A DNA stretch of 64,000 nucleotides, taken from the NCBI RefSeq assembly GCF_000518285.1, contig NZ_JADH01000005.1, forward strand, positions 1 to 64,000, in the 5' to 3' direction. Positions 1 through 10,664 of the stretch are shown here, piece by piece. The DNA is from Williamsoniiplasma lucivorax ATCC 49196. GTDB taxonomy: Bacteria; Bacillota_I; Bacilli_A; Mycoplasmatales; Mycoplasmataceae. Position numbers and translations under genes: made by a program. Position 1 is the stretch's first letter. The number at the start of each line of letters is the position of its first letter. The notes under the pieces were generated by a model that was not told the DNA's origin, did no database searches, and was given only the letters and a program-made list of their open reading frames with translations.

Positions 1-61
1 TTCACTATTTTTTATTCATATAACCGGATTTATGGTTTGAAATTGGCATATAGGTCAAACA

Positions 62-355
62 TTAAAACAAAGCAGATTTTATTAAAGGATTAAATAAAAT
101 ACAAAGAATAATTATTGAAATTAATATGATTAAACACATCAATATTAAGCAATATTTAAAAATTTTGTTTGTATTATTGTTTAAAATTTTTCTTTTTTCT
201 AGATCGCTTCTTAATTCATTTTCATTAAAGTCTGATTCTTTATCTAATTTTTTTATTTTTTTTCTTATAATTAGGTAAAAATAAGTTGTTGTTCCTATCA
301 AATAAATAAACAAAAGGACCAAACCTATAATTAATGTAATTTGTTCAAATTTCAT
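62..355 (-). CDS. small two-TM membrane protein
   Basis: 97-aa protein that I do not recognise. It has an N-terminal hydrophobic segment (about residues 6-30), a charged middle (KKIKKLDKESD, about residues 33-60) and a second hydrophobic segment near the C-terminus (about residues 67-92), so it should be a hairpin membrane protein. It ends in a real TAA. It is the last gene of the leftward conjugation-type operon seen here, directly after the large surface protein. A small accessory membrane protein of the element is the likely role; this is inference from position only. Confidence 0.6.
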   Translation of the reverse strand: MKFEQITLIIGLVLLFIYLIGTTTYFYLIIRKKIKKLDKESDFNENELRSDLEKRKILNNNTNKIFKYCLILMCLIILISIIILCILFNPLIKSALF

Positions 356-363
356 AAATTCTC

Positions 364-3300
364 CTATTTCAATTTAAATTTCTTCATTTTTTTACGTCTT
401 TTGACAAACATGATTGTGAAAATAGTTCCAATTGCAACAATTGGTAAAATTAACAATCATCAAAATCCACCAAAACCTTTATTGCTTTTATCGTCAATAA
501 TTGGGGGTTCTGGTTTGTCTGGCTTTTCAGGGGTTGGTTTCGGGTCTGGAATATGACTGGATTTTGGGTCATTAATAATTTTATAATCAGTTCCACCCCC
601 TAATAACACTGTTCCGCGAATAGCTTTGACTCTTACCCACATTGTTTCAAATTTTTTAGCATTTAAAAAATCATTAATATATTCTTTGGTACTTAATTCC
701 TGTTCAATATCTAATTTGTTCCCATTAATAAAAATTGCATAATCTTTTCCATATTGATATTCAGGAATAACTTTATCAACTAAATTTCCAGTGACATTTC
801 CATTTTCATCTTTTTCTGGAATTTGAATTAATGTTTCATTTTTAGCCTTACGATATAAGTCTAGGGTTTCTGAGACATAATCTAATAAATAATTTTTATA
901 GAAACTTTCATTACTGTTGCCTTCTTGTTGCAATCATTTCCCCCAATTACCTTCATGATTTTTAAATTTAACAGTCGACAAATCAACATATAAATCCTCA
1001 TCAAAACTTATATCATTATTTATTCCGACAGTTAATGAATTAACGATATTTAAGGATTCTGGAGTTGAGACAACCTTTAAATCCAACTTTTCAACAGGAT
1101 TTTTTTCAGAAATACTAACAAATTGACTTAAATCCATTTTTTCAAAAGGAGTTCCATTCATCGATTCAATTGTGTAATCTTTTTGATAAATTGAAGTACC
1201 AATCCCAAGCATTTGTAATTTTATCTTTTGAATAATATATTCTCTTGCAGCTAATTCTTCTTTTTTTCTCATCGGGAAATAAATAGGACTTCAGTTTTCT
1301 AGATTAGCACGGTCATCTTTTTCTGGATCATAAGTCATATGCCCATTGATTGCTGCAGACACATATTGACGTCAATATTTAACTATTTCTTCATATTTAA
1401 TTAGCTCTAACTTTTCAGTTGGTGTAATTAAATTATTTGATAACATAAATGTTCTCAAGTGTCCTCCACTGGGAACTGTGAACCATTCGTGGACTTTAGA
1501 ATTTTTTTGAGAAGCTTCCAAATCTAAAAAACGACGATAATTTTCTTTAGCACTATCTAAAGTAATTATTTTATGGATCGCAGAACCTTGTGTTGCTAAA
1601 ATATCCTTTCCGTTTGGGGGATTTTGAATACTATTTTCTCCTCAAGATGTTTTGTTGACATTATCTTTTAAATAAAAAATGTAATGTCATGTACCTGGGT
1701 TTGAAAACTGTAATTCTTTTTTAACGTCAACAGTTTCCCTATGTCCAATTTCTTGAAAGTTTTCGGGATTGATTTCTACACGTTCAATTTTTGCAAGTTG
1801 CTCCAATTGTTCCTTCTTAAATTCATATAATATCCCTTTGTTGACAACATATGCTTCTGCAAAATATCCTCAACGATAATCACCATCAGCAATTTCTCCA
1901 CCAATAATTTGTCCATATCTATCTTTGGGATCAATTAAGAAAGGTTCTTTTAATGGTTTTTCGTTTACAAAAATGGATTGCGTTCTTGTTCCTGTTTTGG
2001 GATTAATATATGGGTCATATAATTCATTTTTCACACCCCCAATAAATGGTTGAGTTAAAACCCACTGGTCATATTTATTTTTATCACCAGGTGTATTTTG
2101 TGGGTCTCACCCCATTCATTTGAAGTCAACGTTTGGATTTAAAGAATTAATTTTAATTGTTCTTTTAAATTCTTCCTTGCCATCAACTTCAACAGTGATA
2201 ACGTAAGTATTCTTATCATCCATTATTGAATCAGTCGTACTTCTTCCATCAGTTAATGTTGCTGTAAAAACATTTTGTCAAACTTCAGTGTCTTTTCCAT
2301 TAACTAGCAATTTCTCATTACGATTGTTTCCTGAGGCAAAATTGATTGTCATCGCATTGTGATAAATAAAAGTTTGTTCATTTGCCCCTGTTTCTTCATT
2401 CTTTTTTTGAATTAATTCAGGCACATCTTCAACGGTTTTAGCAGGATTTGTTAAATCCACAACCTTACCAGGCTTAATTTCTAAACGTTTCAAAAAATTC
2501 ATATCTCAAAAGTCTTGATCAACAATCAACTTTATTTTTGTTGTATATCTCAAAAATTCTTGATTATGTAACATGTATACTGTTGTCACTTCATTTTTAA
2601 TGCTATCCCAAGCAACTAATTGATATGTCACCCCATAATCTTTATATGCCGTTCATTGACTGCCAAAACTTTCTTCAGCTCTGATTCTCAATAATTTGTC
2701 AATTTCTGTTTTATTAGCCTTACCAGTTGGTTTTAATGTAGCTGGGTCAATTGTACTTTCAGAATCAATTGTTGAACCAGTTCTAGAATGGTATGTAATG
2801 GTTTTTTGGCCATTATTAATAACTTGCTGCTTAAATTTATCTAGATTGTATTTCGATGAAATTTTAAAATTATTTGCTTTTGTAAAAGCAATTGTTTCAT
2901 AATAAGCGCATGAACCTCCATTTTTCCAAACATTAGCTTCCATATAAATAGTTATTTCAATATCATTATCAGAAGTATTCATACTATAATAACTCACAGA
3001 ATTTGACCTATCACGAGCATTAGCACCATCATCTTTATAAAATTTTGTTTTGTTGTAATTTTTAGACAAATCTAATGTTATTAAATCTGGATGAGTACGA
3101 AACTTAAAACCCAATTTGTCATCAGTGTGTGAATGTGTCAAATCAAAAGAAATGTCTTTATATTGATTTTTAAAATCATCAATATTTTTAGCATATTTTG
3201 TTGTATCAATTGTAATTGAACTTTGGGTAGTGTTATGAGTTGTGTCTCCATTGGTTCCACAACCAGAAGTCATTGCTTGTGCTTTTGAAGTTCTCACTTC

Positions 3301-3489
3301 TGTATTTAGTTCTATATTTGGATACATCGGATTCACGACTCGTGCAGATTCACTTTGTGCAAATCTATTTTGCAAACTAACATTATTTTTTTCAATGGTA
3401 GGTTTTGAAGTTTTTGAAAAACCAGCACCAATAAAAAAACTCATTAAAGTTAATAAAACTAAAAATAATTGATTGAATATTTTTTTCAT
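364..3489 (-). CDS. large membrane-anchored surface protein of the conjugative element
   Basis: 1041 aa when UGA is read as Trp; the frame is open from the ATG at 3489 to TAG at 364-366. It starts with a signal peptide or anchor (MKKIFNQLFLVLLTLMSFF) and ends with a Pro-rich spacer (DPKPTPEKPDKPEPP), one transmembrane helix (WWLLILPIVAIGTIFTIMF) and a basic tail. The bulk would therefore sit outside the cell with a C-terminal membrane anchor. This layout resembles the adhesion-related proteins of Spiroplasma plasmids, but I cannot show homology by eye. It lies last but one in the VirB-like gene run, 12 bases after the VirB6-like gene, so a contact or mating-surface role is plausible. Confidence 0.7.
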
Positions 3490-3501
3490 AATTTTTCCTT
3501 T

Positions 3502-4935
3502 CTAAGCAACTCCACCAATAACATTGCTTGCAACACCTTTAGCAGCACCACCAGGTCCTCTAAAGGCACCACCCTTGACAACACTACTTCCAAGTCTGGA
3601 AGCAGTTTGTGCATTAGCTCTGGTATTTGAACCAATTCTTGAGTAGTTTGAATTTTCTCCAATTGAACTTTCAACTTCTGCTGCTATTTTTTTAATCCCC
3701 ATTAAAACAGCGATTGTAATAATTGAACTAATTAAAGGTTGAATAATAGTACCCACTTGTCCAGTTGCTGGAGGATAGGCAATTAAACCCTTCATTCCAG
3801 CAGCTACAGTTGTAACTAAATTGATTCCAAGCATAATGACGGCAATTGAAATTGTTTTAGCAATGATTTTTTCTCTTGTTTGATTAAATCTAGTCCCCCC
3901 ATCAAACGCACTTGCACAAGCATAATAAATACAAGTAATAAATGTGAAGAATAATCAAAATGTTTTTTCCAACACTGAAACAAAAATTCCTAAAATAAAG
4001 ATTAAAGTTGGAATAGCTGCTGCCATTCCGACAAATCCTCAACTTAAAAAGGCTTTAATTACAGGTTTTAATATTGCTGGTCCTCCTGAACCTGGTAATG
4101 AACCAGCACCAAGAAGTATATTTAAAATATGATATCGAGCAAAGAAATCACCAGATTGAATTATAGGTGCTCCAAAAAACAATAATTTATAAAGATTATC
4201 TGTAATTGCAAAATATTTATCATTTCCATTTTTATTTACCATAAAAGAAATGTATTCAATTCCAATGTTCAAGGCCGTTCCTAAAACAAAGAAGCCAACA
4301 GGAATTGCAAAAATATAAATAACTATTTTAACACTTGCTAAGCTTGCTTCCCTTAATCGCATGCCAACTGTTCGCTTATCATCCATATTTACCATTGAGA
4401 TAATTTGAAATAAGAAGATAATAACTAAAATTAAAGGTACAGAAACAATAACAACTCAAAACGCTAATGGTATATTTTGAATATTTCATTCTTGTCCTCC
4501 AAAAATTAATTGGTTAATTCCTCCTGTTGAAAAATTAATTAACATATAATTCATTAAATATGAAATATACATAATAGGAAGAGTAAACATTTTAAGTAAA
4601 GTGATCATAAATTTCTGGCTTTTTGCTTCATTCATTTGTTTTAACATAAAAACTAATCTATCAAGAAATTCTTGCTGGTTCCACCCAGGAAATCCGGGAG
4701 TGGGAGGTAATGGAAGAATTGGTGTAGTTCCACCAGTTCCTGGTATTCTTGGTTGCAATGATCTATATTGCAAACTACCAATTTTATTTGTTATGTTAAT
4801 AACTTCTGGAATTTCGGAGTACAAAAAAACAAAAAACATAGTTAATAAAGCACAAACTACAAAAAATATAAAAGCTTTGTTGTTTTTTTTCTCTTCTTTA
4901 ATAAAACCTCTCTGTTTTTGTCTACTAAATAACAT
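3502..4935 (-). CDS. VirB6/TrbL-like polytopic membrane protein
   Basis: 477 aa with UGA as Trp, ending in TAG at 3502-3504. I count about eight hydrophobic segments, the first right after a basic N-terminus (AFIFFVVCALLTMFFVFLY). The last part is a soluble Gly/Ala/Ser-rich tail (GGAFRGPGGAAKGVASNVIG). A polytopic protein with a Gly-rich soluble tail next to VirB2- and VirB4-like genes is typical of the VirB6/TrbL inner-membrane channel component of type IV secretion. The function comes from architecture and neighbours, not from a sequence motif. The start overlaps the end of the VirB2-like gene by 11 bases, so translation is probably coupled. Confidence 0.6.
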
Positions 4936-5320
4936 AGAAGAAATCCTGGATTCTAGGACCGATAAAACTTACTAATGCTTTAGCACCACCTCCAATAGTT
5001 CCACCAGTTAGTCCCATATTTTTTCCGATTAATGCTGAAGCAAAAACACCACACAACGGCACAACAACGCCTAAACCCACCATTGAGATAACTAAACCGA
5101 TTAAGTGTTTATTGTATTCATCTTTTTTCTTTTGATTGTTTGCTGCGGCTGCGATGTTTTTTTGAATTAACATTCAAATTGCTACAGCAGCACATGCAAT
5201 GAAACCAATTCCTCCAAATGCTGTAATTGCAGCTAGAATAATTCCTCCAATATAATCAGCGGGAGCTTGAAGATTTGGTAATTCAGCATCTGCTAAAAAA
5301 TTTATTGTATTTAAAATCAT
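4925..5320 (-). CDS. VirB2-like small membrane protein (candidate pilin)
   Basis: 131 aa. The start at 5318-5320 was chosen because AAGAAAGGAAAA lies 8 bases upstream; the longer in-frame reading from 5404 lies inside the previous gene. There are two hydrophobic segments (GGIILAAITAFGGIGFIACA and LIGLVISMVGLGVVVPLCGV) separated by a short basic loop with KKKDEYNKH. Small two-helix proteins between VirB6- and VirB4-like genes are usually the VirB2/TrbC pilin-like subunit of type IV secretion. Mollicutes have no wall, so a long pilus is not implied. It contains a UGA Trp codon at 5174-5176. Confidence 0.5.
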
Positions 5321-5324
5321 TTTT

Positions 5325-5909
5325 CTATTTTCCTTTCTTGAATAACACTGTTTCAATAGTGTCGTTATTCGAATCTTTTCGAATTTTATTGTGTCATTTT
5401 TCAATGACTTGTTTTTTCATATTTTCGAATCCAATCGGGGTATCAAAGTATTCTTGTTTGACATCTCCAGATGGATCTAATGTAGCTTCAAAATAATCTG
5501 GAGCTAACGATTGCAAAATTGGTAAAATATAATTCAACATTTCTGTTATATATTCCATTTTGCTAATTAAACTAACTGTTGTTAGATTTTGACGCATGGC
5601 ATTTTCTTTGTCTGCTTGATTTGTTACTTTTATTACAGCTTGTGCTGCAATGTCAGCAATTTCATCAGTTTTATTATCAAATAATTCCCTTTTCATTCCT
5701 CGAACTAAAGCATTTAAATAAAAATCATTTGTTTTAGGTTTGGGAGTTCTTTTTCCAGAATCTTTGTGTGCTAAAATTTTTTGTTCAATAAAACGATCAA
5801 ACTCATAAATAATTGCTTGTTGTGCATCTGTTTTGAACACAATTTTTACTTGTTCTCTTTTGGGTAAACGTTTATTATTTATTGGATTTTCTATTTTGGA
5901 TTTTGACAT
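5325..5909 (-). CDS. conserved-looking soluble protein of the conjugation operon
   Basis: 194 aa, read through one UGA at 5394-5396 to TAG at 5325-5327, only 4 bases before the VirB2-like start. The ATG has a strong ribosome binding site (AAAGGGGTGAG). It has no membrane segment. The N-terminus is basic (KRLPKREQVKIVFKTDAQQ) and the middle is helical. I do not recognise it. Its position between the HU-like gene and the VirB2-like gene suggests an accessory cytoplasmic factor of the transfer machinery. Confidence 0.55.
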
Positions 5910-6141
5910 TTATCTCACCCCTTTCATTAAAATTTGTAATTTGAATTATTTGGATTTCTCATTTACCCCCATATAAAATTTTATTCAAAATCTCAACTTT
6001 ACCAATTGGTGTGATAACCACACCTTCTTCAATTATTTTTTCTAATAAATGTGCATAAACACTATTGATTATTTTTTTAGCTTTAACTTGAGTTAAACCA
6101 GTACGATAAGCAAAATCTTTAATATATTCACTTTTAAGCAT
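5875..6141 (-). CDS. HU-like DNA-binding protein
   Basis: 88 aa. The first 50 residues follow the HU/IHF N-terminal helical pattern: MLKSEYIKDFAYRTGLTQVK, then AKKIINSVYAHLLEKIIEEG, then a VVITPIGKVEI strand matching the HU GxxVxxxGFGxFE region. It lacks the long DNA-embracing arm of a full HU, because the rest is a short divergent tail read through a UGA Trp codon. It overlaps the VirB4 end by 8 bases and the next gene start by 35 bases, so it is embedded in the operon. A DNA-bending or regulatory role for the element is likely. Confidence 0.55.
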
Positions 6142-8980
6142 TGTCTCGTCCTCGAATTATATCTTTCTCCACTTTATTCAATTCCACTTGAATACAGTGT
6201 CTGTTATTGCTATTTTTCATAAATACACCACGTCCTTGACCAGCATTAAGAATATATTTCATTTCTTCTTGGGTCAAACCACCATCTTGGGTGAATAATG
6301 TATTAACATCTTCTGCCCCTTTGGAGTTACATAACATAATTAGTCTTGCTGGGGTGTTAGTTAAAATAGCTTGAGTTTTTTTACTACTTTCTCCATCTTT
6401 GATAAAGTCTTTAACATCTTGAGTAATAAAAGTTAACCCAGCATAATACTTTCTAAACATTTTGACAGCTGAGTGAATAAAGTTAAGTGTTACTTCACTA
6501 TCATTCATAAACTTATGCCCTTCATCAATTAGAAGAGTTTGTTTTGGTAACATTGCAAAAGCTTCTTTTTCTGGATAAGGATGTTTATCTCTTTCAAATT
6601 GTTTAACAAGCTTGGCAAATTCAATATCATTTTTAATTCTTAAAGTATTAAAACGATTAGTTACATATGCAAATAGTAAATGTAATAAGGCATTACGAAG
6701 TTTTAGATTCGGAGTATCAAAGATTGCTTTAATGTTGTAAACAGTTAATGTGTAATTGCCAATTTCTAATGTTGAATGATTATTTAACAACAACTGATAT
6801 TTTCCATTATCTAAAAAGTCTTGCGACAATGTATAAATTCATCTTTGGTGCATGACTTTTTGGTCTGGAGCAATAGTTTTTAATTCCAATTGCATTAAGT
6901 TAATTAAGTCAGTCATAATTGGAAAATCTTTAGTTTTTAAAGTATCTAAAGTTAATCTGTGATCAAGCGCATTTTTAATAGCTAAATTATTCATATATAA
7001 ACTTGCTACTTCTTTGGTTAAATAACCAACTTCATAGTCGTTTGCATCTGGATACAATAGTTTAAATCAAGCTTCTAAATTAGTTAAGTGCATTTGCATA
7101 TCATCAACCAAACTAGAACTCATTTCTTCGTTTGGTGTTGCTAAAATTTGCAAAGGATTAATAACTCCATCTTTAGTTCCAACAGAGACCACTTGTTCAC
7201 CTAAATTTCTAGCTAAATTGGAATATTCATTTTCAATATCAAAAATGTGTGTGTCAACTCGATTCACAGTATTTCAGATAGCTAATTTTTTAATTGTATG
7301 AGATTTACCTGAGCCACTTTGCCCAACAATAATAAAGTTATGCGAAGTTGTTAATCCCTCAGGATAAGCAAACTGGTCATAAATAATCTGGTCACCAATT
7401 AAATTGACACCAACATATAAACCATTTTTGTCATTTAATTGTTGAGAAACAAATGGATATCCTAAAGCAATTGAATAGGCCGGAATATAACGAGAGATAT
7501 GTTTTTTTAAGGGTGTATGTGGTTTTAAAGAAAAATGTTCTAAACCTTCAATTTGACGGTTTAATAGTTCATTTAATGACATTCCACTTTTTTGCAATTC
7601 GGCACTCATTGTTAAAACTTGTTCTCTTAAGTCGTCTTCAGTATTGCCAGAAAGAATAATCATTGAACTTACTTCTTTTAATTTTTCTCGTCCTGTTGCT
7701 AAATCAGCAACAATTTGGGAATACACTTGATGTTCATATTCCATCGCTTTAATATCAACAACTTTTGTTTGATTAATACTTTCTTGATTACTTTTTAAAT
7801 TCATTAAGTTACTACTTAAGAATTTGTTTTCATTGACTAAAGCTTCTTTGACAGATATAACAACACTTGTCGTACTTCTAAAGAGGGTTGTTAATCAACC
7901 TAACCCAACATTCATTGGATATTTATTAATTGTTGCGGTTTTAAAGTATTTTTCTTCACCATTAGCTTGAAAACAATTACGTTTAAATGTGATTTCTTTA
8001 AAAGCTAAAAATTTCCCTAAATCATCTTTATTTTGCTCAATTAATGATGGAGAAATCGGGTCTGCTAGTGGAGTGTAAACCCCAGCAATTAAATTAACAT
8101 TTTCATAATAATTCATTTTTTTAGCAGATAAACCTTTTTGGTTTAACAAAGCAGTAATGCGATTAATTTCTGTCATTAGCTCTTTTTCTTTTTCACCATA
8201 CAAAACCAAATGATAACGATCTTCTAAAAAGTCTTTACGATTATCTGTTGCTTTGTAAACATATTTTTTTGTATATTCTTCTAAAACCTTTCGTCTAGAA
8301 GAATATTGTTTAATATCAATTTTTTGTTGCTCAAATAATTCGTCATTCACATTAATCAGGCGAGAAATATGTTTGTTGTTTTTATCCCTATTTGACATAA
8401 CCGACAATTTCACAATTTGAATATCAAATTCTGAATTGACAAAAATATCTCAAAAAGCTTCAACCATTAATTCTTGAGAAACTAAATCTTCTTGAAAAAT
8501 GTTTTTTCCTTCAAAACTAATTCCACACATAAATAAGTTATCTGTTTCTTTAATGTTACTTAAGATTAAAAAATCTTTAGCCGCATCAATTGAAGAATTT
8601 CAATTAACTTTTTTATACGCATTAAATTTTCTTGTTGTATAAATTTCATCTTCAAATTTATAATGTTTTTTATCAATTCTTCGAAAAGAAATTGATCACC
8701 AAAATAAATGATACATTCTCACACTATTCCCAGAAACTGGGGATGGCATTAATGGGAGTAAAAATAAAAATAAGATAATTAATACAATTATAAATTTAAC
8801 AACAATATCAATAATTAGACTTCCCAAACTTGGAATTGCTAAAGCAATTAAAATTCCCACCACAAGACCACCAAGAGCCATAACGATATCTGTTCAAAGA
8901 ATTCCTCATTTAATTGTTGATTTTTGTGGGGGTTTAGGAATAACTCCTGTGAGTTTCTTTTCTATTTCTTCATTTTCCAT
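6134..8980 (-). CDS. VirB4/TraE-type conjugation ATPase with N-terminal membrane segments
   Basis: 948 aa read through several UGA codons, ending in TAA at 6134-6136. The start at 8978-8980 has AGAAAGGAAA upstream. Near the N-terminus (about residues 34-75) there are two hydrophobic stretches, as in VirB3/PrgI-like partners, so this may be a VirB3-VirB4 fusion. The Walker A motif GQSGSGKS is at about residues 553-560 and Walker B LLIDEGH at about 817-823, the normal order for VirB4. The ATPase powers assembly of the type IV channel and substrate transfer at the membrane. It is the most certain conjugation gene in the window. Confidence 0.85.
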
Positions 8981-8992
8981 ATTGTTTCCTTT

Positions 8993-9160
8993 CTATTCTT
9001 TAATCTTTTTCAATAGTTCTTTAAATCCCGCAGTGCACACACGAGACGTTGAAATTTTAAAACTGTTTTTTTCTTCAAAATACCTTTTTAACTCCAACAA
9101 CATTTCTTGTTCTTTGGGAGTTAAATAGATTGAAGTTTTAATAGCTTTTTTTGTTGACAT
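8993..9160 (-). CDS. ribbon-helix-helix-like small regulator
   Basis: 55 aa, with a good ribosome binding site (AAAGGAGATG) before the ATG at 9158-9160. The N-terminus has a basic strand then a helix (KKAIKTSIYLTPKEQEMLLE), and a later helix follows STSRVCTAGF. This is the usual size and shape of ribbon-helix-helix (CopG/Arc) repressors. It sits directly upstream of the VirB4 gene and just downstream of a TATGTAGTATGTAGTT repeat, so it could control the transfer operon. The fold call is by pattern only. Confidence 0.5.
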   Translation of the reverse strand: MSTKKAIKTSIYLTPKEQEMLLELKRYFEEKNSFKISTSRVCTAGFKELLKKIKE

Positions 9161-9184
9161 TACTTCATCTCCTTTCTGAGTTGT

Positions 9185-9200
9185 TATGTAGTATGTAGTT
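9185..9200. promoter_or_regulatory. TATGTAG direct repeat upstream of transfer operon
   Basis: TATGTAGTATGTAGTT, a tandem 7-bp motif just upstream of the small regulator that starts the VirB-like operon. The related words TATGTATGTACTATGTAGTAC (12441-12461) and TATGTATGTACTGTGTAGTAC (15465-15485) precede two other genes of the element, so this looks like a shared operator. Confidence 0.45.
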
Positions 9201-9231
9201 TATTTTCAAAACCTAAATAACGTTTTAAAAA

Positions 9232-9266
9232 TAAAAAAACATAGTGCTGATATACACTATGTTTTT
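9232..9266. terminator. bidirectional hairpin terminator
   Basis: The stem AACATAGTG/CACTATGTT (9238-9246 and 9255-9263) has T-rich sequence on both sides, so it can stop transcripts in either direction. It separates the leftward transfer operon from the short rightward transcript at 9368. Confidence 0.6.
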
Positions 9267-9275
9267 ATTGTGATG

Positions 9276-9310
9276 TAGGAGACTCCCGAGTTTCGCTTCA
9301 CCGTCTCCTA
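9276..9310. repeat. GC-rich inverted repeat in a non-coding gap
   Basis: The arms TAGGAGAC (9276-9283) and GTCTCCTA (9303-9310) surround a 19-base loop. It is unusually GC-rich for this region. It could be the 5' structure of the transcript that carries the small peptide at 9368, or a site used by the element such as an origin. I cannot decide between these from sequence. Confidence 0.4.
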
Positions 9311-9367
9311 CCCGCTCGCTTTTCCAGTTAATTTTTATGTTCATCACTTCGTGAAAGGAGAAAAAAT

Positions 9368-9439
9368 ATGAAAAAAACCAACTGAATTAGGTTGGTAAAA
9401 TTCATTATAAAGATAATTGTGCTACTCTTATCTATATAG
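9368..9439 (+). CDS. 23-aa basic hydrophobic peptide, candidate type I toxin
   Basis: The ATG is preceded by AAAGGAG at normal spacing. The reading MKKTNWIRLVKFIIKIIVLL plus LSI ends in TAG and uses UGA for Trp6. A basic N-terminus plus one hydrophobic helix is the typical form of small membrane toxins of type I toxin-antitoxin systems. The mRNA looks structured: ACCAAC/GTTGGT within the first codons, and a GC-rich inverted repeat upstream. It ends in a clear terminator at 9448-9477. No antisense promoter was identified, so the toxin role is inference. It is the only rightward unit here apart from 9624. Confidence 0.4.
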
Positions 9440-9447
9440 ATTTTACC

Positions 9448-9477
9448 ATAACCACCAAATTTTTTGGTGGTTTTTTT
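9448..9477 (+). terminator. terminator after small peptide
   Basis: The stem ACCACCAAA/TTTGGTGGT is followed by TTTTTT on the + strand, directly downstream of the 23-aa peptide. Confidence 0.7.
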
Positions 9478-9590
9478 CATTTTCTCCTTTGTCTCCGACT
9501 TTAACATAAAAATTGAACTTGCATGAGCTCGCTAACCTCTGCCCACCCACCCGCGATGGGTTTCTTTAAAACTTTAAATGATAAAATATC

Positions 9591-9610
9591 CTAGTGTTTT
9601 AAAACACTAG
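9591..9610. promoter_or_regulatory. perfect 20-bp palindrome, candidate operator
   Basis: CTAGTGTTTTAAAACACTAG is a perfect 20-bp palindrome. It lies immediately after a TGATAAAAT-type -10 sequence and immediately before the AAAGGAG of the gene at 9624. That position suits a repressor operator or a hairpin in the mRNA leader. Confidence 0.55.
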
Positions 9611-9623
9611 AAAGGAGAAAAAA

Positions 9624-10022
9624 ATGTATCAAATAATTTTAAAAGAAATGAATGATGATAGTCTTATTGACGCGCCTTTTTCAAAAGAAGATTCGACAAT
9701 ATTTTTGAGTGGTATTGGCACAACTCAAAAATCTGAAATTATTCTTTCTACAATTTTAGAGCAATTATATTGAAATAATAAAATAACTTTAATTGTAAAT
9801 TCATCAATGAATAATACCTTTACCTATATTTATGATGAGCATAAAAAAATAATGATTAACAATTTGTTTTGAATTGGCACTTTAGAGGGAGCTGCATCAA
9901 ATGCTTTAATTAGATCTCTTAAAAAAACTTTTAAAGTTTCTGAAAACGAACTTGAAAGTATTATTAAAAATTTTAAATTAAATGGTGAACAATCATCAAT
10001 TAAAATAGTTTTTGAAAAATAA
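9624..10022 (+). CDS. unknown small protein with a P-loop-like segment
   Basis: 132 aa, rightward, with AAAGGAG 6 bases before the ATG and a TAA at 10020-10022. Two UGA Trp codons are read. A strand-plus-loop segment, TIFLSGIGTTQKSEIILS (about residues 27-44), looks like a degenerate P-loop (GxGTTxKS) and is followed by a second strand, ITLIVNSS. I do not recognise the family. It overlaps the oppositely oriented gene at 10000-10392 by 23 bases. The palindrome just upstream suggests tight control. Confidence 0.5.
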
Positions 10023-10392
10023 TTTCAAAATCTTCTTGTGAAGATAAATATATTTTATTAAGAGGAAGTGTTAATATTTCCTCTTTTATTTTATAAAATT
10101 GTAATTCTAAAATATGTAATTCATCTATAAAAACTATAGCAGGCTTGTTAGTATTTTTGATTTCTGAAATTAAAATGTTTAAATCTTGTGTAATTAACAT
10201 TTTTTTATTCGGTAATTTAGAAAAATATTCATTTTCTGGATCTAAAATAAAAATATTATATTTTTGATCATCAATATTTTTTAATTCATTAACAATTCAA
10301 CTAGTTTTTCTACTTCCTGCTTTTCCATTTATGAAAACAACATCATTTTGTTGTTGATATTTCATATAAGTTATAGTTAATTTTTTACTCAT
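10000..10392 (-). CDS. mini P-loop ATPase
   Basis: 130 aa. The start at 10390-10392 has GGAGAAAG upstream. Walker A-like VVFINGKAGSRKTSW is near residues 18-32 and a clear Walker B, AIVFIDELH, near residues 87-95. The whole protein is little more than a P-loop core. It might be a reduced HerA/VirB4-like or DNA-packaging-type ATPase, but the family is not clear. It converges with, and slightly overlaps, the rightward gene at 9624, which also has a P-loop-like stretch. Confidence 0.5.
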
Positions 10393-10403
10393 ATTCTTTC
10401 TCC

Positions 10404-10664
10404 TTATTTTTTATTCTTATTTAAATCTTTTAATTTAGTTTTTTTAGCACCACTAAATATTGGTGACGATTCAGGTCTATTTGAATAAAATCTATTCTTG
10501 TTATTTCTCACTTGTTTACCAGTAAATTTTTGTTGGCAAGTTGGGCATTCAAATAGCACAAATGTGCTTTTATGAATTACCTTGTTTTTAAAACTTTTAC
10601 AATCCTCATTTTGGCAACGGTAATTTATAACTCTTATTGGTTTTCTTCCAACAATGCTACTCAT
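10404..10664 (-). CDS. zinc-ribbon small protein
   Basis: 86 aa. Four cysteines form two pairs, CQNEDC and CPTC, about 21 residues apart, as in zinc ribbons, and are followed by a basic tail (KKTKLKDLNKNKK). It probably binds nucleic acid. Its start overlaps the end of the preceding membrane protein gene by 8 bases, so the two are translated from one mRNA. Confidence 0.5.
   Translation of the reverse strand: MSSIVGRKPIRVINYRCQNEDCKSFKNKVIHKSTFVLFECPTCQQKFTGKQVRNNKNRFYSNRPESSPIFSGAKKTKLKDLNKNKK

Noticed and set aside
1273-2277. apparent 1-kb non-coding gap inside the surface-protein region
   Set aside because: The frame is fully open with UGA as Trp and joins the flanking parts into one 1041-aa gene.
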